DNA of 64,000 bases, taken from the NCBI GenBank assembly GCA_947494925.1, contig CANLWS010000002.1, positions 310,001-374,000 on the forward strand, read 5' to 3'. Position 1 is the stretch's first letter; each line of letters opens with the position of its first letter. Shown here one piece after another: positions 26,168 through 35,471 of the stretch. The position numbers were made by a program, and so were the translations under genes. The DNA comes from an uncultured Alteromonadaceae bacterium (GTDB taxonomy: Bacteria > Pseudomonadota > Gammaproteobacteria > Enterobacterales > Alteromonadaceae). The notes beneath the pieces are model-generated. The model saw only the letters and a list, made by a program, of their open reading frames with translations, did no database searches and was not told where the DNA came from.

Positions 26168-27078
26168 TGCATTTTAGCCTGTCTGGCTGCGAGTAACATA
26201 CGCACTTTGTGCATTGGCGTGAGTACAATTGCATTACCAAGTAATACCAGAATGAAACCCACCACCGTATAACTATGCCATTCGAACCCCTCAAATAGAG
26301 TACTCAGAATGACGGCAACTACAGGAAACAGCACTATGGCGTAACTGGCTTTTTCAGGCCCGATGTCCTTCAGTAAGGCGAAGTAACATGCAAAAGCGAT
26401 TACTGTTCCAAAAAGCGACAAATATACGAGAGAAGCCATATAACCCACGCGTAAATCTAAAGTAAATTCAGCACCGCTGTATAAGGCAAATAAGGTCAAT
26501 ATTACTGCTCCATAAAGCATTCCCCAGGCATTCCCTTGCAATACTCCGATCCCTTTATTGGAGTTTCGTACGCTGGCCATATTGCCAAAAGACGCAACAA
26601 GTGTTCCGGCTAATGCTAATCCGAGCCCAATCATAGCTGAGCTGGTCCAATCCAGATCTGCAATATCTGCCCAGAACAATACAACTATGCCAATGATCCC
26701 AATCGCCGCACCAATGTATATGCGACGCTCAATAGGCTTACCAAAGAACAGGCGAGTATTGAGTATGTTGACAAGCAATAAGGTTGAAAACGCAATTGAA
26801 GTCATTGCAGAGGTCAGGTAAGCCTGCGCCCAATATAAAATCAGATAGTTAAACCCGAAGTTGCAGCAGGCCAAAATGACAAAAAAAACATGATCCGTTA
26901 AACAAAAAACCATGTCCAATTTACGCAACCAGCAATATAACCACATCAGGACTGCGGCTGAGGCAAAACGATAAACCAAAGAGACCTCAGGTGCTACCAC
27001 ACCTAGCTGAAATTCGATAGCTAACCAGGTCGAGCCCCAAATCAATACTGTCAGTATATAAAGTGTCGCGCTGCGCAT
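26152..27078 (-). CDS. EamA/DMT-superfamily transporter
   Basis: This 308-aa inner-membrane protein has about ten helices in two EamA repeats. It begins TLYILTVLIWGSTWLAIEFQ, and the repeat boundary shows TSAMTSIAFSTLLLVNILNT. It is divergent from a MocR-type regulator 101 bp away. Many MocR/GntR-aminotransferase regulators control an adjacent exporter or metabolic gene, so this is the probable target. The substrate is unknown; amino acids or B6-related compounds are possible. It ends convergently with the amidohydrolase gene. Confidence 0.88.
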   Translation of the reverse strand: MRSATLYILTVLIWGSTWLAIEFQLGVVAPEVSLVYRFASAAVLMWLYCWLRKLDMVFCLTDHVFFVILACCNFGFNYLILYWAQAYLTSAMTSIAFSTLLLVNILNTRLFFGKPIERRIYIGAAIGIIGIVVLFWADIADLDWTSSAMIGLGLALAGTLVASFGNMASVRNSNKGIGVLQGNAWGMLYGAVILTLFALYSGAEFTLDLRVGYMASLVYLSLFGTVIAFACYFALLKDIGPEKASYAIVLFPVVAVILSTLFEGFEWHSYTVVGFILVLLGNAIVLTPMHKVRMLLAARQAKMQKQGA

Positions 27079-27179
27079 TGTTTTCCCCGTTGTTTATCGA
27101 ATAACAGATAAAGTAACTCGCAATCTGTACACATAACATATACAGTTATTTATAAATATGACCTACACAGTTTGATAGT

Positions 27180-28610
27180 ATGTCTGCAGTGATAGAAAAA
27201 AGTAATAATTTGTTTTTATACCAGCAAGTGATCAACCTGATCCGCGAAATGCAGCAGGGCGGATTGATTGGACCCGGCGAAAAGTTGCCCTCTTTGCGCA
27301 ACCTGGCTGAAAAATTATCGGTAAGTGTTCCAACGGTAAAACAGGCCTATCTGGAACTTGAATTTCAAGGAATAATCACTGCCCGGCCCCAGTCAGGCTA
27401 CTACCTGAAATCGGTGGAATCTAATCTGAGTGCACCTAAGAAGTCCAGCTTTCCAAGGAAGCCTGTTGCTGTTAGTCGGCAAGAGTTAATTGAACATGTG
27501 TACAGTGCTATTCATCAGCCCAGAAATCTCTCTTTTGGTGTTGCTAACCCCATAGCTGCACTGCCCCCCACAAAAGCCATTAACAGAGCAATGCGACGAG
27601 TATTGTCTGTCGCAGGTGACAAAGCGCTTAATTATGGCCCCATGCAGGGGTATGAGCCGTTGCGAAGACAATTGGCAATGCGTTACCTGGACTATGGCCT
27701 TCACCTTTCTCCGGAAGAGTTTGTTGTTACTAATGGTGCTCAGGAAGCTATCAGTATTTGCCTCCAAACAGTGGCGAAACCCGGCGACGTGATAGCTGTT
27801 GAGTCGCCTTGTTACTTTGGCGTTTTGGAATTAATAGAAAGCCTAGGAATGCTGGCGCTTGAGATACCTTTGTGCGCAGACAACAGTTTGTGTCTGGAGG
27901 ATGTAAAAAAAGCAGTATCTAACCATGATGTCAGAGCCTGCGTATTTTCTGCCACCATAGCCAATCCTATGGGTTGCATATTAAGTGATGATAAGAAGGC
28001 AGATCTGGTGGCATTTTTAGAATCACAAAACATCGCACTAATCGAAGACGATGTTTATGGCGATTTGTATTTTACTAAACAACGTGGTGCGTTAGCACAA
28101 AAGTTCAGTACTAAAGGACTGGTGCTAACCTGTTCTTCATTTTCTAAAACCGCTGCACCCAGTTACCGTGTGGGTTGGGTAGCAACACCTGGTTATGCCG
28201 ACAAAGCAACAAAGCTGAAGCGGGCAATTTCCTGCTCCTCTTCACTAATGAATCAATGGGTGATGACTGAGTTTCTTCGTTCTGGTGAATATGACAGATA
28301 CGTAAAACAACTCCGCCAAAAACTATTGACCAATAAAGAAAGAATGTTGGGTTTGATTTGCCGTTACTTTCACCCTGATGTGCGGGTGGCAGATCCGAAA
28401 GGAGGCACAGTGCTTTGGCTAGCGCTGCCCCGAGAGTTTGATGGAAACGAAATATTCAGAAGAGCTCTGGAGCAGAATATCAGTATTTCTCCAGGCAGCC
28501 TATTTTCCCCTACCAACCGCTATCAAAACTGTATTCGACTCAGCTATGGGCTACCTTGGAGTGAGGAAATTGAACAAGGAATAAAAACGCTCAGCGACAT
28601 ATGTCGCTGA
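27180..28610 (+). CDS. MocR-type regulator (GntR helix-turn-helix fused to aminotransferase domain)
   Basis: In this 476-aa protein, residues about 10-75 form a GntR winged helix: GEKLPSLRNLAEKLSVSVPT followed by VKQAYLELEFQGII. The rest is a fold-type I aminotransferase with the PLP lysine in SSFSKTAAPSYRVGW and the Asp in IEDDVYGDLY. These proteins usually act as PLP- or amino-acid-responsive regulators. It is divergent from a DMT transporter. The gap contains the inverted arms CTGTA/TACAG at 27126-27146, a possible operator. Its 3' end contains the terminator of the converging hydrolase gene. Confidence 0.92.
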   Translation: MSAVIEKSNNLFLYQQVINLIREMQQGGLIGPGEKLPSLRNLAEKLSVSVPTVKQAYLELEFQGIITARPQSGYYLKSVESNLSAPKKSSFPRKPVAVSRQELIEHVYSAIHQPRNLSFGVANPIAALPPTKAINRAMRRVLSVAGDKALNYGPMQGYEPLRRQLAMRYLDYGLHLSPEEFVVTNGAQEAISICLQTVAKPGDVIAVESPCYFGVLELIESLGMLALEIPLCADNSLCLEDVKKAVSNHDVRACVFSATIANPMGCILSDDKKADLVAFLESQNIALIEDDVYGDLYFTKQRGALAQKFSTKGLVLTCSSFSKTAAPSYRVGWVATPGYADKATKLKRAISCSSSLMNQWVMTEFLRSGEYDRYVKQLRQKLLTNKERMLGLICRYFHPDVRVADPKGGTVLWLALPREFDGNEIFRRALEQNISISPGSLFSPTNRYQNCIRLSYGLPWSEEIEQGIKTLSDICR

Positions 28611-28612
28611 GC
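28584..28612 (-). terminator. Minus-strand terminator embedded in the end of the MocR gene
   Basis: GCTCAGCGACAT and its exact complement form a 24-bp perfect palindrome (28589-28612), followed on the minus strand by GTTTTTAT. It terminates the hydrolase gene that ends at 28624, while its sequence also encodes the last residues and TGA of the MocR gene. Confidence 0.85.
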
Positions 28613-28623
28613 AAGTGTAAATA

Positions 28624-29895
28624 TTACTTCTTTGCGCGAACGAATCTGACACCCATTCCCCAGCGATTGGGGAAGCCAGGCCACGCATCTGTCAGCGTTC
28701 CATCAGCTTGCTTAACTTGATTGCTGGATTCTCTCTTAGGCAGAAACTCGCATTTATCGGTTAGTTGCTTAACATGACAATCGAGAAACGCCAAGGTCAT
28801 ATGCTCGTTTATCCGCGTCAACGCTTCATTGCTCCATGCAGGTTCAATATAATGGCCAATATCATCATCTGATGCATAGGCGACCTGAGGCGCAGGATGC
28901 GGCGCTACATTGTGGCGAGCATTTTCATAGACAAGCAGGTAATTGTTGTCACTGCCTGTTTGCTCGAAAAGTTTCTTCACGCCATGCTCATAACCTGATA
29001 CATCATCATGATCACCAGTGATATACAGCGTTGCTGCGTCAATACCGGCCAAAGATTCGGGACTGTGCAAGTTCAACTCCTGTCCCCAAGGGGCAAATGA
29101 CACCATTGCCTTCCATCGCCCATCAACTTTCTCTTCGCCTGCATTGCAAAAATTAAAAATTGGTAACATTGCATTGGCCGCTTGTTCAGGGAAACCTAAT
29201 CGTTGCAGGCCTGCCGCAGTGTGAGCATAACACCCTCCAACAGTGTTTACGGCACCATAACCTCCCATCGAGTAGCCAATTACTGCGGCGCTATCCTTGT
29301 CTACTATGTTGGCAAGAAAATTGTCGTCTCTGTTAAAATGTTCAAGCACAAACTGTTGATCTCTGGCGCGATTAACCAACGTACTGGGAAACCCAGAAAA
29401 CGGACTGTTCTTAAAATCAACCTCTCCTGTCGTAGAATCAGTGTGATCAATACCTACTACTATGTATCCGTGACTGGCCAGGTGCTCGCCCAGATAAAAC
29501 ATTATTGTGCGATAACCAGTATAACCATGGGATAGAACAATGAGTGGATAACTGCCGCTTTCAGCAGGTGTCCCATCGCGATAAGCTTCCCCCTGCAATG
29601 AAAAAGGTTTATGCAACCTGGTAACACCTTCGTAGGTGGCAGGCATGGCTTTCTTGTCGGGGCTGGCGGGATACCAGACTTCCAACGTAAGTTCTCTGTC
29701 TGTCAGTGAACTGAAATCCACCGTACTCAGTTGATTGGGATTGGTTGCTTTTACCGTTTTGACCCCCACCTGATATGAGCCAGATTTGGCTAGTTCAGGC
29801 ATCATACTGGGCTGCTGTGTAAACAATTGTTCTGTTGCTGACAAAGGCTGAACTAAGCCGCTGAGTACAAGCAATCCAAGCTTTAAAATTTTCAT
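28624..29895 (-). CDS. Secreted alpha/beta hydrolase (PAF-acetylhydrolase/dienelactone-hydrolase-like)
   Basis: This 423-aa protein has a signal peptide (KILKLGLLVLSGLVQPLSA). The oxyanion region LIVLSHGYTGYRTIMFYLGE precedes the nucleophile elbow GYSMGGYGAV, with catalytic Ser in GYSMG. The Asp is probably in ITGDHDDVSG and the His in NARHNVAPHP. The overall pattern fits large esterases related to platelet-activating-factor acetylhydrolase. It would act in the periplasm or outside the cell. Substrate unknown. Upstream is the divergent old-yellow-enzyme gene. Confidence 0.85.
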   Translation of the reverse strand: MKILKLGLLVLSGLVQPLSATEQLFTQQPSMMPELAKSGSYQVGVKTVKATNPNQLSTVDFSSLTDRELTLEVWYPASPDKKAMPATYEGVTRLHKPFSLQGEAYRDGTPAESGSYPLIVLSHGYTGYRTIMFYLGEHLASHGYIVVGIDHTDSTTGEVDFKNSPFSGFPSTLVNRARDQQFVLEHFNRDDNFLANIVDKDSAAVIGYSMGGYGAVNTVGGCYAHTAAGLQRLGFPEQAANAMLPIFNFCNAGEEKVDGRWKAMVSFAPWGQELNLHSPESLAGIDAATLYITGDHDDVSGYEHGVKKLFEQTGSDNNYLLVYENARHNVAPHPAPQVAYASDDDIGHYIEPAWSNEALTRINEHMTLAFLDCHVKQLTDKCEFLPKRESSNQVKQADGTLTDAWPGFPNRWGMGVRFVRAKK

Positions 29896-30089
29896 CTTAA
29901 TCTCTCTTTATTCATTTATCGTATTTATAACACTTTTTAACACGAGAAGAATCAAAACTGCTTATATCCCTGGCTAATTCAAAGTTATAGCGATTCCAGC
30001 AGCAAGTTGTTCCATAGTGGAATTGCTAATATTGGCTACACTTTAACCAGCGCCTTTTCATCTCAACCCTGTCCACAGGCCACAATAAA

Positions 30090-31370
30090 ATGCCATTAAA
30101 AAACAGTTCTAGTGATGTGTTTTCTCCAATCTCAATTGGTAATCTCAGGTTGTCAGGCAAATTCATAAAAAGTGCAACATCTGAAAGTCGTGCGTCGGCA
30201 GACGGAAAGGTCACCGCCAGTTTCATTGAATTTTACCAACCATTTTGTGCCGGTGGTACGCCACTGATCATCACAGGAAATATTTATGTCAGTGCCGGAG
30301 GCAAATCAACACCTTTTCAGTTGGGGGCCGACGCTGATGATAAAATAGATGGGTTTAAAGAGCTCACTCAAATGGTCCATCAATCAGAATCAAAAATTTT
30401 TGCTCAGCTCAGTCATTGTGGTCGGCAGGTGATCCCTGACTCGGTAGGCTTAAAAGATGTGGTTTCTGCTTCTGATACCAAAGATTTGATTACTGGCACA
30501 AAACCCAGAGCACTAAAGCTAATCGAAATTAGCAATATTATTGACGACTTTGCTGATGCCGCACTGCGCTGCAAACAAGGAGGTTTTGATGGGGTTCAAA
30601 TCCATGCTGGCCATGGGTATTTGATTAGTCAGTTCTTGACCCCATACACCAACAGGCGCGATGACAAATATGGTGGTTCACCGCAAAATCGCATGGAGTT
30701 TTTGCTCGAGGTTTATCGGGCTATCAGAGACAAAACCGGGCCGGATTATCCGATTATTATCAAACTAAATGGTGCTGACTCGCTTCCACTTCGAGCAGGA
30801 TTGAAAACCGATGAACTTGTCGATGTTGCCAGGCAATTGGAAATAGAAGGCTTAGACGCCGTTGAAATTTCAGTTGGTCATTACGAGTCAGGATTTCCGT
30901 TTGTCAGGGGAACATTTTTACGCTGTCTTAAAGGCATGGTTGAAGGCAGTGTACAATTTATGCCTCCCACCAGGCGCAAACTGTTCGGCGTTTTCTGGCC
31001 ACTTATTGGCTTAGTCAGTAATATTATCTGGCGCAGGCGCGCTGGCTTCAATTTGCGTTACGCCAAACATTTTACTGAAGCGTTGAATATCCCAGTGATT
31101 TGCGTCGGCGGCTTCCATACATTACACCAAATGGAAAGCGCGATAACCGGGAAATTATGTGACGCTGTCTCAGTCGCGAGGTCTATGATTGCCGACCCTT
31201 ATCTTTATCGCCATTTGAGATCAGGCAGAAAAGGGCCAGAGTGTGTGTTTTGTAACGCGTGCATTGGCAATGTTGGTCACAAACCTATCGATTGTTACCA
31301 TCCCGTTGTGGGCCCTCAAAAACAACAGCTGTTGCGACAGCAGGTACAATCAACAGCGACTGACGACTAA
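30090..31370 (+). CDS. NADH:flavin oxidoreductase, old yellow enzyme family
   Basis: This is a 426-aa FMN-binding TIM-barrel enzyme. Hallmarks are KIFAQLSHCGRQV, GFDGVQIHAGHGYLISQFL followed by TPYTNRRDDKYGGS, and the phosphate-binding VICVGGFHTL region. The C-terminus ends with a cysteine group, CVFCNACIGN with a fourth Cys 10 residues later. It recalls the iron-sulfur ligand set of 2,4-dienoyl-CoA reductases but has slightly different spacing. The second flavin/NAD domain of those enzymes is absent. It probably reduces activated C=C bonds; the substrate is unknown. The stop overlaps the stop of the convergent bglX-like gene by 4 bp. Confidence 0.88.
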   Translation: MPLKNSSSDVFSPISIGNLRLSGKFIKSATSESRASADGKVTASFIEFYQPFCAGGTPLIITGNIYVSAGGKSTPFQLGADADDKIDGFKELTQMVHQSESKIFAQLSHCGRQVIPDSVGLKDVVSASDTKDLITGTKPRALKLIEISNIIDDFADAALRCKQGGFDGVQIHAGHGYLISQFLTPYTNRRDDKYGGSPQNRMEFLLEVYRAIRDKTGPDYPIIIKLNGADSLPLRAGLKTDELVDVARQLEIEGLDAVEISVGHYESGFPFVRGTFLRCLKGMVEGSVQFMPPTRRKLFGVFWPLIGLVSNIIWRRRAGFNLRYAKHFTEALNIPVICVGGFHTLHQMESAITGKLCDAVSVARSMIADPYLYRHLRSGRKGPECVFCNACIGNVGHKPIDCYHPVVGPQKQQLLRQQVQSTATDD

Positions 31371-33625
31371 AGTCTGAATTCGCCTGCAATACCAGACATT
31401 GAACTTGTACCTACCATGACATCAAAATCGCCATTTTCCACAACAAAGTTACCGTCCAACTGATAGAAGCCTAACTCGTCGTCGGTCAAGGTAAACTGAA
31501 CTGACTCCGTCTCAGCCGCTTTTAAGGATATTTTTTCGAATCCCTTTAGCTCCTTGATGGGTCTGGTCAAACTGGCAACGCGATCGCGGATATACAGCTG
31601 AACGACTTCTTCTCCGTCCATCGCACTGTCGTTTGTTACGTCAACAGTGACTTTGATGGCTTTTTTGTTGCTGTCATCAATTCGCAAATTTGAATAGGTG
31701 AAATGGCTATAGCTCAAACCATGTCCGAATGGAAACAAAGCGTCGTTACGTTCGTCTATGTAATGAGACCAGAATACAGTTCCTTCAGTCACCGGCCTTC
31801 CGGTTTGCATCACGTTGTAATAGAGAGGCACCTGCCCAACGCTACGAGGAAAACTCATGGGCAATTTACCCGAAGGGTTATAATCACCGAACAGTACCTT
31901 TGCAATCGCATTGCCACTTTGAGAACCAAGCTGCCAGGTGACGAGAATGCTGGGGATGTGCTTTTCAGCCCAATCCAGCACCAGAGGCCTTCCGGTTTGC
32001 ACCAGCAGCACAATATTCTTGTTAACAGCATAAACTGCTTCCAACAATTCCTGTTGTACTCCGGGAAAATCAAGCTTAGTGCGACTGCGGGCTTCACCAG
32101 AATGAAAACCATGCTCACCCAGCATCATAATGACAACATCAGATTCTTTAGCTAACGCCACAGCATCCGGAAAACCGCTGGTGTCAGATTCATTAACCAC
32201 AAGCTCTTTGATAAAACTCTGCTCACCCAGAATAAAATCAGCCCCTTTTTGATAGCTGATGTCGTGAGTATAGTTTGCTAGTCCTTCAAGCAAAGACACA
32301 GCCGTATTGTCGTCAGAGCCAATGCGCCAACTGCCTAGGGGACTGTTTTTATCCTCCGCCAATGGGCCAATAACTGCTATTTTTTTCTGCTCTTTTGAGA
32401 GAGGCAACAAATTTTGTTCATTTTTCAGCATCACGATCGAACGCTTGGCCATGTCCAAAGCCGCCTGACTATGAGCTGCGTTATAGACCTGCTCCGTCTC
32501 TCTGGCATCATCTACATAGCGGTAAGGGTCATCAAACAAGCCCAATTCAAATTTAACCTTAAGGATACGTCTGACAGCGTCATCAATATGCGATTCTTTA
32601 ACCTTACCTTCCTGAACCAGCTCTTGCAGATGATTCACATAAGCATAAGATTCCATATCCATATCTGATCCTGCTTTGACAGCCTGTTCAGCGGCGTGTT
32701 TAAGATCTTCAGAATAACCGTGGTAAATCATTTCCTTGGTGGATGCCCAATCAGAAATTATAAAGCCATCAAACCCCCACTGAGTCTTGAGAATATCTCG
32801 TTGTAATAATTTACTAGCAGTAGCTGGCACACCATTAAGGGTATTAAATGAATTCATCACCGTCTTCACACCGGCATCAACTGCGGATTTAAAAGGTGGC
32901 AGAATGACGTTGTAAAGAGTGTAATTCCCCACGTCCACAAGGTTGTAGTCTCTGCCAGCTTCACTGAACCCGTAGCCAGCTAAATGTTTTGCTGTAGCAG
33001 CAATTGTGTCAGGTTTTGATAAATCCTCACCTTGAAACCCTTTGACCCGTGCCACGCCAACTTTCTGCCCGAGGTAAGTGTCTTCTCCGGCACCTTCCAT
33101 CACTCTGCCCCAACGAGCATCTCTGGATATGTCCACCATTGGCGCAAACGTCCAGTTGATGCCCCTTGCAGATGACTCGATTGCTGCCACTCGCGCTGAT
33201 TTTTCTATCGCCTGCAGATCCCAACTGGCGGCTTCTGCTAAGGGGATTGGAGAAAGGGTCTTGTGACCATGGATCACATCCAGGCCAAACATAAGTGGTA
33301 TGCCCAAGCGGCTTTCTTCCACCACCAGCTTTTGTAATTCCCTGACCTGTTCTACGCCAGAGACATTCAGTACAGAACCCACCAACCCTTGTGTCAGATG
33401 ACTGAATTTCTTCTCCGCATCACCTTCACTAGGCGCAGGTCCGGTCACATCCCAAAATCCATTGTACTGGTTCATTTGCCCGATTTTTTCCGGCAAGGTC
33501 ATTTTAGCCAACAGTGCGTCAACTTTGTCATCAATGGTGTCTGCCGAAGCGATATAACTGGTAGTCATTGCAATTAATCCAATTGAGAACACCAACAAGC
33601 GTTGGCGAAGAGTATCCGAGAACAT
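31367..33625 (-). CDS. bglX: Periplasmic beta-glucosidase, glycoside hydrolase family 3 (BglX-like)
   Basis: This GH3 enzyme hydrolyses beta-glucosides from oligosaccharides. The protein is 752 aa from ATG 33625, which follows TTTGGAGAAG. A 26-residue extension from an upstream frame lacks a good ribosome binding site. A signal peptide (about residues 5-28) leads to the GH3 N-domain, with the catalytic Asp in GFDGFIISDWAST and the KHLAGYG motif. The C-domain and a fibronectin-III-like tail end the protein, as in E. coli BglX (765 aa). A LacI-type operator lies about 100 bp upstream. Confidence 0.93.
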   Translation of the reverse strand: MFSDTLRQRLLVFSIGLIAMTTSYIASADTIDDKVDALLAKMTLPEKIGQMNQYNGFWDVTGPAPSEGDAEKKFSHLTQGLVGSVLNVSGVEQVRELQKLVVEESRLGIPLMFGLDVIHGHKTLSPIPLAEAASWDLQAIEKSARVAAIESSARGINWTFAPMVDISRDARWGRVMEGAGEDTYLGQKVGVARVKGFQGEDLSKPDTIAATAKHLAGYGFSEAGRDYNLVDVGNYTLYNVILPPFKSAVDAGVKTVMNSFNTLNGVPATASKLLQRDILKTQWGFDGFIISDWASTKEMIYHGYSEDLKHAAEQAVKAGSDMDMESYAYVNHLQELVQEGKVKESHIDDAVRRILKVKFELGLFDDPYRYVDDARETEQVYNAAHSQAALDMAKRSIVMLKNEQNLLPLSKEQKKIAVIGPLAEDKNSPLGSWRIGSDDNTAVSLLEGLANYTHDISYQKGADFILGEQSFIKELVVNESDTSGFPDAVALAKESDVVIMMLGEHGFHSGEARSRTKLDFPGVQQELLEAVYAVNKNIVLLVQTGRPLVLDWAEKHIPSILVTWQLGSQSGNAIAKVLFGDYNPSGKLPMSFPRSVGQVPLYYNVMQTGRPVTEGTVFWSHYIDERNDALFPFGHGLSYSHFTYSNLRIDDSNKKAIKVTVDVTNDSAMDGEEVVQLYIRDRVASLTRPIKELKGFEKISLKAAETESVQFTLTDDELGFYQLDGNFVVENGDFDVMVGTSSMSGIAGEFRL

Positions 33626-33725
33626 CAAACTTCTCCAAATAACGTGAGAGCGGCCCGGGCGAGTCATGCCCAGCATAAAAACAAGTCGGTTTGTTAGTCG
33701 CATATTAACTCTCAGTAAAACCTAT

Positions 33726-33739
33726 TGTAAACGTTTTCA
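33726..33739. promoter_or_regulatory. LacI-family-type operator upstream of bglX
   Basis: TGTAAACGTTTTCA, an almost perfect palindrome centred on CG, fits the TGNAANCGNTNNCA-type sites of LacI/GalR sugar repressors. It lies about 101 bp upstream of the bglX start. No LacI-family gene is present in the window, so the regulator must be elsewhere. Confidence 0.6.
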
Positions 33740-33917
33740 TTCGTATGATAAAAAGTTATTTTAACTGATAACTGATTATTCTGGGGCTATAGTGATCCGG
33801 CAACAATATGACTGATGATTGCTAATAACCAAAATAAAGGGAATCCTGTAAATTACCTTGTATGATTAGTATCCAATAGACGCCATCAAAACAATTACGA
33901 AAATTAGGAAACATACT

Positions 33918-34898
33918 ATGAAAATGACACTCGTTTCTGCTTGCGTAGCTTCAGTTATCGCATTAGTTCCTGCACAAAATGCGCTTGCTCAGGAAAAAGT
34001 TCAGGCGGCGGATCTGGTAGAAATATTTGAAAAAATGGCCGGTAAGCAACCTGGATTCCGCAAAGCCCATGCCAAAGGTGTATGCGTCGGTGCTACCTTT
34101 TCTCCATCTGAAAGTAAGCACTTCAAAGAAGCTAAACTGCTGACAAGTGGCACCTTACCTGTATCTATGCGCTTCTCTCTCGGTGGTGGTAACCCGGCGG
34201 GTGACGATCGTGCGCCTGGTACCAGAGGTATGGGTATGCAGATCAATTTTCCGGATGGCAGCATGCATGTTTTTACCGGTAATAATTTTCCTGCATTTCT
34301 GGGCAAAGATCCCGACACTTTTTACGGTTTTTTGAAGACATTAATGCCGGATGAAAGCGGAAAACCTAACCCTATGAAAACCGCTGAGTATATCAAGAAC
34401 AACCCAAGTGTCCGTGCAAATGTTGCCTGGAATCAAAAGGCAGAAACTTCAGCATCTTTCGCCAATACCGAGTTTTTTGGACTGCATACGTTCTTTTTCG
34501 ACAACGCTGGCGAACAGACTAAGTTCCGTTGGCAACTTACCCCGGATTTAGGCGTTAAAACACTGAACAAAGAAGAAGCAGCTAAAAAACCAGCGGACTT
34601 TTTGAATACGACTCTTGCACAGCAATTAGCTGAACAAACAGTGAGTTTTTCTCTTAACGTGAGTATAGGAAAACCAGAAGATACCAATGTTGATCCCTCC
34701 TCGCCCTGGCCTGATGACAGAACCAAAGTTAAATTAGGTACAGTAACGCTTTCCTCTTCTGGAGGTGAGGCCTGTAAAAACACTAATTTCGATCCAAACA
34801 TCTTGTCAGCCGGCTTTACACCAAGTGAAGATCCTGTTCTGAGAATGCGCTCTCCCGCTTACGCCATCTCTTTCGGTAAACGTTTGAGTAATCAATAA
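33918..34898 (+). CDS. Periplasmic catalase-related peroxidase (SrpA-like)
   Basis: This 326-aa protein has a signal peptide (MKMTLVSACVASVIALVPAQ, cut near ALAQ). It contains a minimal catalase fold, about two thirds the length of true catalases. The distal His lies in FRKAHAKGVCVGATF, followed by VSMRFSLGGG and RGMGMQINFPDG, and the proximal heme Tyr candidate is in MRSPAYAISFGKR. Members have peroxidase and weak catalase activity in the periplasm. TTAGGAAACAT precedes the ATG. It is unlinked to known regulators here. Confidence 0.92.
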   Translation: MKMTLVSACVASVIALVPAQNALAQEKVQAADLVEIFEKMAGKQPGFRKAHAKGVCVGATFSPSESKHFKEAKLLTSGTLPVSMRFSLGGGNPAGDDRAPGTRGMGMQINFPDGSMHVFTGNNFPAFLGKDPDTFYGFLKTLMPDESGKPNPMKTAEYIKNNPSVRANVAWNQKAETSASFANTEFFGLHTFFFDNAGEQTKFRWQLTPDLGVKTLNKEEAAKKPADFLNTTLAQQLAEQTVSFSLNVSIGKPEDTNVDPSSPWPDDRTKVKLGTVTLSSSGGEACKNTNFDPNILSAGFTPSEDPVLRMRSPAYAISFGKRLSNQ

Positions 34899-34929
34899 CA
34901 AGACCTGACGTGAGCAACACCTGCCAGCG

Positions 34930-34956
34930 ACCCGGCTTACCTTCAGCTAGCCGGGT
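34930..34956 (+). terminator. Probable terminator after the catalase-like gene
   Basis: ACCCGGCT, an 11-nt loop, AGCCGGGT, then TAGCTTCT. The T-tail is weak. It overlaps the end of the converging small membrane gene. Confidence 0.55.
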
Positions 34957-35236
34957 TAGCTTCTCTCCACCAATTGTATGTATGAATGCCGAGTGACACG
35001 GTCCACCCGATGATGAAAGCCAGAGGCATGTAGATTAATACATTTTCTTTATTGCCAGCCTTTTCATCCAGTACCACATCGAGCGTACAAATTATCCAGA
35101 ACACCGAGACCAGAACGCCTGCCACTGATAAGCCAACTTTAAGTTTATCGTTGCTGGTCTCAGACGCTCCCAACGCGGCGAAAAACAGACCATTGGAGAC
35201 GAGAAACATATTTGCAAAATCAACCAAGTTTTCCAT
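34943..35236 (-). CDS. Small membrane protein of unknown function (97 aa)
   Basis: This is a 97-residue protein with three hydrophobic stretches: about residues 10-25 (MFLVSNGLFFAALGA), 33-56 (GLSVAGVLVSVFWIICTLDV) and 66-87 (LIYMPLAFIIGWTVSLGIH). I do not recognise it. ATG with a TAAGGAAAT ribosome binding site supports it as real. It converges with the catalase-like gene, whose terminator hairpin lies within its 3' end. Confidence 0.7.
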   Translation of the reverse strand: MENLVDFANMFLVSNGLFFAALGASETSNDKLKVGLSVAGVLVSVFWIICTLDVVLDEKAGNKENVLIYMPLAFIIGWTVSLGIHTYNWWREANPAS

Positions 35237-35323
35237 GATATTTCCTTAGGTAGGGATCGTCTTTTCAGTTTAGTTTATCCAACCCGTTTGGCGTTGCGAC
35301 GCCAATTAGATTTTGCATGGACT

Positions 35324-35399
35324 AGGGTGTGTTGATCTTTGCCGTACATTTTTGCAGCAGTCTGCTGTGTAATTTATACAGAAAAGATCAACACGCTCT
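35324..35399. repeat. 76-bp imperfect palindrome, MITE-like
   Basis: The outer arms GTGTTGATCTTT (35329-35340) and AAAGATCAACAC (35383-35394) are exact complements. Pairing extends outward through G-T pairs to 17 bp. Inside, a second hairpin CAGCA-GTC-TGCTG sits at the exact centre. The two halves align over about 38 bp, as in a miniature inverted-repeat element. No transposase and no clear target duplication are seen. It lies about 70 bp before the DUF4920 gene, so it may be in that gene's leader. Confidence 0.55.
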
Positions 35400-35471
35400 G
35401 GTTTCTTTAGTACCATATTGAATTCAATAAATGGCATATCCAACCTGCCAGCTCGTTTACAGGATCCTGCA

